In this document: piece by piece, positions 33,833 to 40,598 of the stretch
Layout: each line of letters begins with the position of its first letter
Numbering within the stretch: the stretch's first letter is position 1
The notes under the pieces: generated by a model
Databases searched by the model: none
What the model saw: the letters and a program-made list of their open reading frames with translations, nothing else
Told to the model about the DNA's origin: nothing
From: CAMLDH01 sp966250375
GTDB lineage: Bacteria > Pseudomonadota > Gammaproteobacteria > Burkholderiales > Burkholderiaceae_D
DNA length: 40,598 nt
Direction: 5' to 3'
Assembly (NCBI GenBank): GCA_966250375.1
Contig: CBINHE010000033.1
Location: 1 to 40,598 of the forward strand
Program-made: the position numbers and the translations under genes

Positions 33833-34837
33833 TCATTTACGCCGGATATGATGCAGTTGAAAGAGAAAAATCGGTACGCCAATCATCGCCGTGATGACGC
33901 CAACCGGCAGTTGCTGTGGCGCCAGCACGGTACGTGCCAGGGTATCGGCCAATACAAGGAAAGCGCCGCCGGCCAGCGCCGCTGCAGGCAAAAGCAAACG
34001 GTGGTCGGGCCCGAATGCGAATCGACACGCATGCGGCACGATCAGGCCGACAAAGCCGATGCTGCCGGCGCTCGTCACCGCGCTAGCGGTCAGCAGGCCG
34101 GAACAGAAAAACAGTCCCTGCCGCAATGCGCCGACGCGTACGCCAAGCGTGGCGGCCGCTTCGGCATGCAGCGCGACCACGTTGATCGCACGCGCCGCGC
34201 GCAATGCAAACACCAATGAGCCGACGAGCACCAGCCAAGGCAGCCAGCGCACCTGCGCGCCGGACAAATCGCCGATCATCCAAAACACCATGCCGCGCAG
34301 GCGACTCTCCGGTGCGATCGACAACATCAGCGTCACCAGCGCCATGCACCCGGACGACAGGATCACGCCCGTCAGCAACAACAACGAAGCGCCACCTTCC
34401 GCTGCCAAGCCACTGCGCAAATCGCGCCGCGCCAAAAAATACAGCAACATGGATACCGACACCGCGCCGCCAAATGCGGCGGCATCGATCATCCACGCCG
34501 CGCACATGAGGAGGATCGCAGCCAGTGCCCCGACCGCAGCACCGCCCGAAATACCCAATACATATGGATCGGCCAGAGGATTGCGCAGCAAGGCCTGCAT
34601 CATCACACCGGCCAGCGCCAATGCGGCCCCGGTCACAAATGCGGTGAGCGCGCGTCCCAACCGCAAGTCCAGCAGCGTAGCTGTCATCGTCGATGGCGTG
34701 CCTCGCACCACTTCGCCCAACGCGGATGGCAAATCGGACACGGGCAGCGTGATCGAGCCGATCATGCCGGCCAATAGCAGGCTGGCCAGTGCCAGCAATA
34801 TCAGCACGGTCAAGATGACGGTAGCCCTGTGTCGCAT
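33833..34837 (-). CDS. btuC: Vitamin B12 ABC transporter permease BtuC (FecCD family)
   Basis: This is a 334-residue inner-membrane permease with about ten helices. Landmarks: LRLGRALTAFVTGAALALAG, QALLRNPLADPYVLGISGGA and GSIGFVGLIVPHACR. The start at 34837 is the first sensible methionine before helix 1 (MRHRATVILTVLILLALASL). It lies 147 bases after the btuB stop. A short palindrome (aacgtc-aat-gacgtt) lies in that gap without a T-run, so read-through from btuB is likely. Confidence 0.9.
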   Translation of the reverse strand: MRHRATVILTVLILLALASLLLAGMIGSITLPVSDLPSALGEVVRGTPSTMTATLLDLRLGRALTAFVTGAALALAGVMMQALLRNPLADPYVLGISGGAAVGALAAILLMCAAWMIDAAAFGGAVSVSMLLYFLARRDLRSGLAAEGGASLLLLTGVILSSGCMALVTLMLSIAPESRLRGMVFWMIGDLSGAQVRWLPWLVLVGSLVFALRAARAINVVALHAEAAATLGVRVGALRQGLFFCSGLLTASAVTSAGSIGFVGLIVPHACRFAFGPDHRLLLPAAALAGGAFLVLADTLARTVLAPQQLPVGVITAMIGVPIFLFQLHHIRRK

Positions 34838-34984
34838 GGTGCGAAAAAAAGGATGCACGGAAAACCTTATGCCTGAACCACTTGAACAAACAACGTCAAT
34901 GACGTTGCAATGACAAAAAATGATGTTACGTCGATGCAATCCGCTGCATTGCCGCCATGGAGTTCGGTGGATCGCATTTGCTTA

Positions 34985-36874
34985 CTACATGTCGTACCGA
35001 ACACCAATGAACAAGTTTGAGCCTGCCGTCGCGTAATTTTTGGCAAGTGCATAGTTTTTATTGCCCACATTGTTCCAACGGCCGAATAATGACCAACCAG
35101 GCGCGATATCGTAACCGGCATACAGATTCAGCAAGCCATAGCCGCCCAAGGTATTTTTGTTGGCGGCATCGTCAAAACGTTTCCCTGACAACACTGTTTC
35201 AGCGCCTGCCTTGATGGCGCCGGCATGGTATTCGAGTGCGACGCTCGCGTGCCGCCTGGCGCGGCGGTAAAGCACCTTATCCGTCGTTTCGTCACGAGGA
35301 TTCTGCAAATCCATTGCGCCGCGTACGGTGAAATTGCCCAACCTGGTGCTTGCGCCCAAAGACACGCCGGTGAGCAGCGCTTTATTGACGTTATAAGCAC
35401 AACTGGATGGATCGCTGACCGACGCATCTGGACACGGTGCCACGGTCACCAGTAAATCGGTAATGCGGTTGCGGTAATAAACGGCACTGGCCTGCGATAC
35501 GCCATCTTCATAGTAAAGCCCGGCTTCAGCGTTTTTCCCTTGTTCAGGCTTGTTGGACGCAACACCGAAATTCGGAAAGTAAAGTTCATTGAATGTCGGC
35601 GCGCGGAAGCTGGTGCCAAAACTGGCGTTGGCGCGAAAACCGCTCGTGATGCGGTATCCGTAGCCGGCACTGCCAGTCGTGTTGGACCCATACTGCGAGC
35701 TGTTGTCATTGCGGATACTGATACTTGCCAGATGCGCGCCGCGTTTCAATTGATACGACGCAGCGGCAGAATTGGTGGTGCGCTGACCGGTCAGTGCCGG
35801 CGTTGAACTCGAATCGACTTTTTCCTTGCGCTGTTCGACAAGCAACTGCAATATGCCGGTACCAAGCATGACGTCATTCTGCCAGTTGATGTCGGTTTGC
35901 GTGGTATCAATCTGGCTTTTGTCACTCGCTGCCGCGCTGCTGTCGGTACCGGATTTATCGGCCGCTTGCGACACTTGGAGATGACTGGTCCATCCCGGCA
36001 AAAGCCGGTTTGTTGAATACAGCGCGTAGTTGCCAAGTGTATGTAACGTTCGTGCATCGTAAGTGGAGTCTTTATTATCGAACTGTGCGTCGAGCCGGCT
36101 GTGCAGGAAGACAAACCCAATCTCGTGACCTTTTGCCACGTCGAGCGAGAATTGGCCGCTTGCGCTGTCCTTCTGGTACCCATCCTTATCCGGATTATAG
36201 GAAGAATTACCTGGCGTTGTCGCTGAAAAACCATCAGCGCGTTCGTGTGCGGCAGTAATGGCATAACGCAATCGATGCTCGCCGCTGGTCACCCCCGATA
36301 CGCCAGCATCAAGTGTTCGCGTGGCATAGCTGCCGATGCCGGCGGACGCCGTCACATATGGCGCGCCCTCCCCCTTTTTCGTGAAAATCTGTACCACGCC
36401 ACCGATCGCATCCGCGCCATACATACTGCTTAACGGCCCGTAGACGATCTCGATGTGATCGATTTGGCCTAACGGGATGGCGGCCCACGCCGCACTGCCT
36501 GTCGTGGAAGAACCGATACGCACGCCATCCACCAGAACGATGTTTTGCTTATTGTCTGCGCCACGAATAAATACGGAGGACGATGCGCCGGGCCCGCCAT
36601 TTCTCGTTATTTCAATTCCGCGTTGCCGTTGCAGCAAATCGACAAGCGAAGCTTGTCCGGATTGCGCAATCTCTTCCGAGGTAATCGCGATGGTATCGCT
36701 CAAAACATCCCGGACATACTGCGGTGAGCGCGTCGCGGTAACCACGACGGGCGTCAACATTTTTTCTTGGTTGGCTTGCGCAAAAGCACAAGACGGAAAT
36801 ACAGCGGCAATGGCAATTGCCACGGCCAGCGGCTTGACCACCACAGGGGCGGGCCGTGAAACGGATAAGGTCAT
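34985..36874 (-). CDS. btuB: TonB-dependent vitamin B12 receptor BtuB
   Basis: This is a 629-residue outer-membrane receptor. It has a signal peptide (ending near PSCAFAQA), a TonB box MLTPVVVTATRSP, a plug domain (LVDLLQRQRGIEI, SSVFIRGADNKQNIVLVDGV, GPLSSMYGADAIGGVVQIFT) and a 22-strand barrel rich in alternating residues. It ends FIGVRYDM rather than with the usual terminal Phe/Trp. The gene is preceded by a cobalamin riboswitch, which supports the substrate. No good ribosome-binding site is seen right before the ATG at 36874. Confidence 0.9.
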   Translation of the reverse strand: MTLSVSRPAPVVVKPLAVAIAIAAVFPSCAFAQANQEKMLTPVVVTATRSPQYVRDVLSDTIAITSEEIAQSGQASLVDLLQRQRGIEITRNGGPGASSSVFIRGADNKQNIVLVDGVRIGSSTTGSAAWAAIPLGQIDHIEIVYGPLSSMYGADAIGGVVQIFTKKGEGAPYVTASAGIGSYATRTLDAGVSGVTSGEHRLRYAITAAHERADGFSATTPGNSSYNPDKDGYQKDSASGQFSLDVAKGHEIGFVFLHSRLDAQFDNKDSTYDARTLHTLGNYALYSTNRLLPGWTSHLQVSQAADKSGTDSSAAASDKSQIDTTQTDINWQNDVMLGTGILQLLVEQRKEKVDSSSTPALTGQRTTNSAAASYQLKRGAHLASISIRNDNSSQYGSNTTGSAGYGYRITSGFRANASFGTSFRAPTFNELYFPNFGVASNKPEQGKNAEAGLYYEDGVSQASAVYYRNRITDLLVTVAPCPDASVSDPSSCAYNVNKALLTGVSLGASTRLGNFTVRGAMDLQNPRDETTDKVLYRRARRHASVALEYHAGAIKAGAETVLSGKRFDDAANKNTLGGYGLLNLYAGYDIAPGWSLFGRWNNVGNKNYALAKNYATAGSNLFIGVRYDM

Positions 36875-36913
36875 GATCGGTTTTCAGAAAATAAGCAACC
36901 AGCCGACTTCCCC

Positions 36914-36950
36914 GTGGGCTGGGTTGAACAGAAATGCTGAGAGTGCCCAC
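36914..36950 (-). promoter_or_regulatory. Hairpin in the btuB leader
   Basis: An inverted repeat, gtgggc at 36914-36919 and gcccac at 36945-36950, lies between the riboswitch and the btuB start. It is a candidate part of the expression platform. There is no T-run, so control of translation rather than termination seems more likely. Inference only. Confidence 0.35.
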
Positions 36951-37029
36951 GACAATCGAAAGGCATGATGCCGGCTATCAACATCTCCTATTCGCATCGC
37001 GAACATCTCGTCCGCAGCACTTCCACCTG

Positions 37030-37222
37030 CTTTGGCCGGTATCCGGGCTAGCAAGTCAAACCGCCTCACCTTCCCATGCACATGCACAGTGGTATCGAGA
37101 GACAGCTTGCCGCCCCATGCGGAGCGACGCTTGTTTACCGTTGCGGGGGCAGCACACGCTGACTGAACAATCAGTCTCGTGTTTCCCGTTTAACTGCATA
37201 CATGAACATGTATGCGAGCACC
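37030..37222 (-). promoter_or_regulatory. Cobalamin riboswitch upstream of btuB
   Basis: On the minus strand the aptamer landmarks appear in order. GGTGCTC is at the 5' end, followed by a hairpin from the palindrome at 37196-37215. Next come TTAAACGGGAAACACG, then GCTGCCCCCGCAACGG (37138-37153), and the B12 box AGCCCGGATACCGGCC (37034-37049). Spacing and order match the adenosylcobalamin aptamer. It should repress btuB and the downstream operon when the cofactor is plentiful. Confidence 0.93.
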
Positions 37223-37233
37223 AAAACCGGGTC

Positions 37234-37263
37234 ATTATAAGGCCCATCCCGTTTTGGCAACAA
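37234..37263 (-). promoter_or_regulatory. Probable sigma-70 promoter for the riboswitch-btuB transcript
   Basis: On the minus strand a perfect TATAAT (37234-37239) lies just upstream of the aptamer, with TTGTTG (18-base spacing) or TTGCCA (15-base spacing) as possible -35 boxes. The expected start falls within a few bases of the aptamer 5' end. Confidence 0.6.
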
Positions 37264-37284
37264 CCAGCAAGCTGAGTTGGCTGC

Positions 37285-37836
37285 TCAACAGTCCAGAACA
37301 ATTACCTCACCGTAAGCGATCTTGTGCTGCTCTTGCGCGGCGTATTGCGCCATTTCCACAGGCGACAAATTACGCTGGCATGCCAACAGCATGCGGATCG
37401 TACCTGCATGGCAAATTACGATGCAATCCTGTTGTGTCAGCAGCACATCAGCATGGAATGCACGAACGCGTTCTGCCATCTGCATTACACTCTCGCCGCC
37501 ACCAGGCCGGTACGTTACCAAGTTATTGGCCCAGGCATCGATTTCGCAACGGGCAATATCGTTCCAAGTGCGTAATTCCCATGCGCCGAAATGCATCTCT
37601 ACCAGACGTGCATCAAGCTTGGGCATTGCACAGCCAAGAGGGCTAACCAACCGCTCTGCCAACTCGGCGCATCGTCGCAATGGGCTTGAAAACAGTGCGA
37701 CGCCTTTGGGCAAGGTCGCTGTCAGCGCAGACACTACTCGTGCATGCTCTTGTGGCGCCACGGCCAGATCCGTACTGCCGTAGCAAACATCTGATGCGAC
37801 TAGCGGCTGAGGATGGCGGACGAGATAAAGACGCAT
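37285..37836 (-). CDS. cobC: Alpha-ribazole-5'-phosphate phosphatase (CobC)
   Basis: This is a 183-residue histidine phosphatase that removes phosphate from alpha-ribazole phosphate or adenosylcobalamin phosphate. The catalytic motif reads LVRHPQP (RHP instead of the common RHG). The second histidine lies in VICHAGTIR, and SSPLRRCAELAERL and EMHFGAWELRTW are family motifs. It follows cobS by 16 bases. Its stop is about 60 bases before the riboswitch, so cobT-cobS-cobC lie upstream of, and are not controlled by, that aptamer. Confidence 0.88.
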   Translation of the reverse strand: MRLYLVRHPQPLVASDVCYGSTDLAVAPQEHARVVSALTATLPKGVALFSSPLRRCAELAERLVSPLGCAMPKLDARLVEMHFGAWELRTWNDIARCEIDAWANNLVTYRPGGGESVMQMAERVRAFHADVLLTQQDCIVICHAGTIRMLLACQRNLSPVEMAQYAAQEQHKIAYGEVIVLDC

Positions 37837-37852
37837 TGGAAATCAGGTTTCG

Positions 37853-38683
37853 TTATAGGGCCCCACTGCGCATACAAGCCAGCACACCCAGATAAAACGC
37901 GACTTCCGCGACCTGCTGCACTGCGCCCAGGCAATCCCCGGCATATCCCCCAATGCGCCGCAAAAATATTTTGCTTAGCCATACAGCCGCAACCGCTGCC
38001 CCTGCCATACCGGCCAGAATCGCATACCAGGAGAGCCAACCTGCCAGTCCCGTCGCCAGCAAGGGCAAGGATGCCGTGACAGCGGCAATCAGAAATTCCG
38101 CAGTCGACATATGCTGTGCAAGCGGCTTGGATTTACCTTCCGTCCTTGCGTAATCGAGACGCCAAATGAGCGCCGCTGCAAACAGACGCGACATCGGATG
38201 CGCAATAAACAGCGCCACGATGACTGCGTATACCGGCAGATGCGAGAGCGCGCACCATTTCAATGCCAATAGAAGAGCGATGCCGATCGCGCCATAAGCG
38301 CCAATGCGCGAGTCCTTCATGATCTCCAGCACACGTTCCGGCGTCGATCCGCCGCCGAATCCATCGCACACGTCAGCGAATCCATCCTCGTGAAAAGCAC
38401 CAGTCAGATAAATCCCTGCAACGGTCGATAGCAGCACGGCTATCGTTTGCGGCCAAAGCCAGGCCGCAAGCACATAGAGCGCGCTTGTAATGGTGGCGAC
38501 CACAATCCCGACGAGCGGGAAGTAGCGCGATGCATGATGCAGCCAATCCGATTCGAACCCGACCCAGCGCGGAATAGGCAAACGCGTAAAGAATTGCAGC
38601 GCGATGAAAAAAAGGCGCAACTGCAGAACACACCAATTGACGAGGTTAGCAGTCGAATGAGCGACTGGCGGCATTTCAGACAT
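37853..38683 (-). CDS. cobS: Adenosylcobinamide-GDP ribazoletransferase (CobS)
   Basis: This is a 276-residue polytopic membrane protein that joins AdoCbi-GDP to alpha-ribazole (phosphate), the last assembly step. The signature is GAFHEDGFADVCDGFGGG with its acidic, metal-binding residues, preceded by FFTRLPIPRWV and HHASRYFPLVG. About seven hydrophobic helices are visible. The start at 38683 lies four bases after the cobT stop. Confidence 0.92.
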   Translation of the reverse strand: MSEMPPVAHSTANLVNWCVLQLRLFFIALQFFTRLPIPRWVGFESDWLHHASRYFPLVGIVVATITSALYVLAAWLWPQTIAVLLSTVAGIYLTGAFHEDGFADVCDGFGGGSTPERVLEIMKDSRIGAYGAIGIALLLALKWCALSHLPVYAVIVALFIAHPMSRLFAAALIWRLDYARTEGKSKPLAQHMSTAEFLIAAVTASLPLLATGLAGWLSWYAILAGMAGAAVAAVWLSKIFLRRIGGYAGDCLGAVQQVAEVAFYLGVLACMRSGAL

Positions 38684-38687
38684 TGAC

Positions 38688-39743
38688 CTATTCCACCTTC
38701 TCGCTCACCTGCGCAGACTCGAACGTCGCCATTTCACGAAGGAAATTCACGGCAGACTGCACCAACGGCAACGCCAACGCGCACCCGGTACCCTCACCCA
38801 GTCGCAGGCTTAGCTGCAACAATGGTCGCGCACCGAGGAAGCGCAACATCTGCTGATGCCCGTTCTCATCCGAGCAATGGGAGAACACACAGTAATCCAG
38901 GATGGCCGGCTGCAGCCGCGCAGCAACCATCAACGCACTGGTCACGATGAAGCCATCGATTAACAACACCATGCGCCGTTCTGCTGCTTTCAGCATCGCA
39001 CCGGCCATCATCGCGATTTCGAATCCGCCGAACGTGGACAAGATATCCAAAGGCGCTATCACCGAGGCGTGGCGATCCGCTGCTTTTTCAATCACACGCC
39101 GCTTGTGCAAGACGCCGTCAACAGACAGCCCCGTCCCTGCGCCGACGCAATCAGCAACGGGTATGCCGGCAAGCTTATGCATGATCGCGGCTGCGGCAGT
39201 GGTGTTGCCGATACCCATTTCGCCGAAACCGATCACATTCCCGTCCAGTGTGGCCGCCAACGCCATTCCATGCTGCATGGCGAGTTCGCACTCATTGGCG
39301 GTCATTGCAGGCACATCAGAAAAGCTACGCGTACCGAGACCAACTTTCCTGTCGATCAAGCCATCACGCACCCCGAAATCATGATTGACGCCTGCATCGA
39401 CGATATACAGCGCACTCCCGTTCTGGCGCGCGAACACATTGATTGCAGCACCTTGCGCCAGAAAATTTTCCACCATCTGCCAAGTCACGCTTTGCGGATA
39501 AGCGGAAACGTTTTCCGCTACGATGCCGTGATCGCCTGCGAATACGAAAATGGACGGTTTAATCAACTGTGGTCGCGTTGTTTTCTGAATCATGCCTATC
39601 TGTTTGGCGACGGATTCCAGAACACCCAAGCTACCGAGAGGTTTCGTCTTATTATTGATCGCCTTATCAAGGGCCTCCGATAATGCGATGTCGTGCGTTG
39701 AATTAATCTGGGGAACGGACATGGAATTATCGCGTTGCTTCAT
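38688..39743 (-). CDS. cobT: Nicotinate-nucleotide:dimethylbenzimidazole phosphoribosyltransferase (CobT)
   Basis: This is a 351-residue cytoplasmic enzyme that makes alpha-ribazole phosphate, the lower-ligand nucleotide. Landmarks: NNKTKPLGSLGVLESVAKQI, VFAGDHGIVAENVSAYP, GEMGIGNTTAAAAI, and the C-terminal LRLGEGTGCALALPL with the catalytic Glu. The start at 39743 has AAAGG six bases upstream; an ATG at 39722 is an alternative. It is the first intact gene of this strand and overlaps the end of a decayed receptor gene. Confidence 0.93.
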   Translation of the reverse strand: MKQRDNSMSVPQINSTHDIALSEALDKAINNKTKPLGSLGVLESVAKQIGMIQKTTRPQLIKPSIFVFAGDHGIVAENVSAYPQSVTWQMVENFLAQGAAINVFARQNGSALYIVDAGVNHDFGVRDGLIDRKVGLGTRSFSDVPAMTANECELAMQHGMALAATLDGNVIGFGEMGIGNTTAAAAIMHKLAGIPVADCVGAGTGLSVDGVLHKRRVIEKAADRHASVIAPLDILSTFGGFEIAMMAGAMLKAAERRMVLLIDGFIVTSALMVAARLQPAILDYCVFSHCSDENGHQQMLRFLGARPLLQLSLRLGEGTGCALALPLVQSAVNFLREMATFESAQVSEKVE

Positions 39744-40353
39744 ACACAGCCTTTAATAGAATGGATAAGTAAAGTTTGCACGCCGGTGCTAGCCGAGACC
39801 CAATGTTCTCGTCCCATTTAGATTCCGCTTCGCCTCGTACGCTATTGTCCTCGATTAAGGAGCGCGGGCCATTGTAGCGAAATTGCAGCCCACCCGACCA
39901 AGATCCGAGCATGTCCAGCAGACTGCCGAACGAGACAATCGACGTTGGCACATCGGCAATGTAATTCCTATAGGAACTGCTGCCTGCATATTTGTGGCAT
40001 GAGTGAAAGTGATGGCCGAGTTTCAGTTCGATCCAGTGAACTGGCCAGTATTGCAGCGCGGTGAAAATCCCCCCTTGCCGGCGATTGGCCAGCCCAACGA
40101 TACTCTGCCCTGCATCGGTGTAAGCCGGCTCGGAACCGGAGTCGATTTGGAATCCAGTTGAAACACCGCGCCAGCGCCCGCGACGATGCCGAGCCGCCGA
40201 GGGAGATAGGTTCGATAAATTCTTGTTCAAAAAAGATGTCGACACAATACCGAGGACGAGCAAGCCTTCAAGCTGGGTACCATAGGCTTCGCCTGTTTTC
40301 TGGTATTGAAAGTCGCGGATAAGAGCCTGTCGAATAGCTTGTTCAACAGGCAA
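39727..40353 (-). pseudogene. Decayed C-terminal part of a TonB-dependent receptor
   Basis: The frame is open but reads only partly like a protein. The stretch LGSWSGGLQFRYNGPRSLIE followed by DNSVRG, preceded by YRNYIADVPTSIVSFGSLLD and LQYWPVHWIELKLGHH, fits the last barrel strands of a TonB-dependent receptor of the type with R-Y-x-G-P-R-x-L-x-EDNSVR. Downstream of EDNSVRG the homology is lost (frameshift), and no plug domain, TonB box or signal peptide is found before it. It lies immediately upstream of cobT, where a second corrinoid or metal receptor could once have been. Confidence 0.6.
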
Positions 40354-40483
40354 AGCTGGAATGTCCCATTGGCAAAAGCCTTAATCGTCGACATATGGAA
40401 GTATGGTTGCCGGCGAGCCCCTGAACTTGCCTGCGGCAAATTGGCCGCTTCAAGCGCGGCATATCACATTAGCAAAGTGGAAT

Positions 40484-40518
40484 AAAAAAGGACCTAGCCA
40501 AGATTTAGCTAAGTCCTT
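40484..40518 (-). terminator. Intrinsic terminator of the tRNA-Cys gene
   Basis: On the minus strand an 11-bp stem (aaggacttagc/gctaggtcctt with one G-U pair) is followed by TTTTTT. It lies eight bases after the tRNA 3' end. Confidence 0.85.
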
Positions 40519-40526
40519 AATTTATT

Positions 40527-40598
40527 TGGAGGCGGGGGTCGGGATCGAACCGGCGTACACGGCTTTGCAGGCCGCTGCATAACCACTTTGCTACCCCG
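40527..40598 (-). tRNA. tRNA-Cys (GCA), cut by the window edge
   Basis: The minus strand reads CGGGGTAGCAAAGTGGTTAT, then an anticodon arm with loop containing GCA (ggcctgcaaagcc), then GGTTCGATCCC as the T arm, then CCCCGCCTCCA. The 3' CCA is encoded. The 5' end of the acceptor stem (two bases by pairing with CCCCGCC) lies beyond the window. Confidence 0.93.

Noticed and set aside
34881..34920. Short palindrome (aacgtc-aat-gacgtt) between btuB and btuC as a terminator
   Set aside because: Six-base stem without a T-run; the downstream genes are on the same strand and probably cotranscribed.
1..40598. CRISPR arrays, phage genes, toxin-antitoxin or restriction systems
   Set aside because: I looked for repeated spacers, integrases, capsid or defence-type motifs in both strands and found none.

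Overview
The window looks like the chromosome of a betaproteobacterium, probably in the Burkholderiales and perhaps near Oxalobacteraceae. I infer this from protein style only: the small helix-turn-helix protein at 27627, the 86-residue conserved hypothetical at 25197, the YfcG-like glutathione transferase, and the order of the cobalamin genes. No rRNA is present to confirm it. The first 15 kb reads as more G+C-rich than the rest, so that block may have a different history.

Layout. Positions 219-1868 (minus) hold a CPA1 sodium/proton antiporter. After about 1.3 kb without a recognisable gene comes a tightly overlapping ten-gene complex I operon, nuoE-F-G-H-I-J-K-L-M-N (3195-14975, plus). It has no nuoA, B, C or D. 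Its NuoG is the long E. coli-like form with ligands for the extra N7 cluster, and its NuoL carries an in-frame palindromic repeat. A convergent NarL/FixJ-type regulator with an altered receiver site follows (14983-15627), then a 43-codon groES stub (15892-16023) and an accessory FtsH protease (16073-18136).

Positions 18525-22070 (minus) encode a minimal type II secretion/type IV pilus-like set: an assembly ATPase with an N-terminal MshEN c-di-GMP-binding signature, an inner-membrane platform protein and one pseudopilin. Positions 22306-27136 hold metabolic and small genes: an enoyl-CoA hydratase family protein coupled to a glutathione transferase, an inverted REP pair, a MaoC dehydratase, a nuclease-fold protein that has lost its catalytic residues, a small conserved hypothetical, a second glutathione transferase and TesB. 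Positions 27137-28649 are sparse, with a strong terminator lacking an obvious gene, a small HTH protein and a frameshifted PolX remnant.

Positions 28650-39743 (all minus) form a cobalamin uptake and salvage locus. In transcription order it reads cobT-cobS-cobC, then a promoter and cobalamin riboswitch, then btuB-btuC-btuD-[cobO scar]-[cobB scar]-cobU-cbiB-cobD-btuF-second BtuF-like protein. BtuBCDF import corrinoids; CobD and CbiB attach the aminopropanol arm; CobU, CobT, CobS and CobC build and attach the nucleotide loop. The most striking feature is that the cobO and cobB positions are occupied by tiny in-frame stubs. They keep the start, the stop and the overlapping start/stop junctions while the middle of each gene is gone. 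This suggests loss of two steps with translational coupling preserved. The window ends with a decayed TonB-dependent receptor and a tRNA-Cys cut by the window edge.
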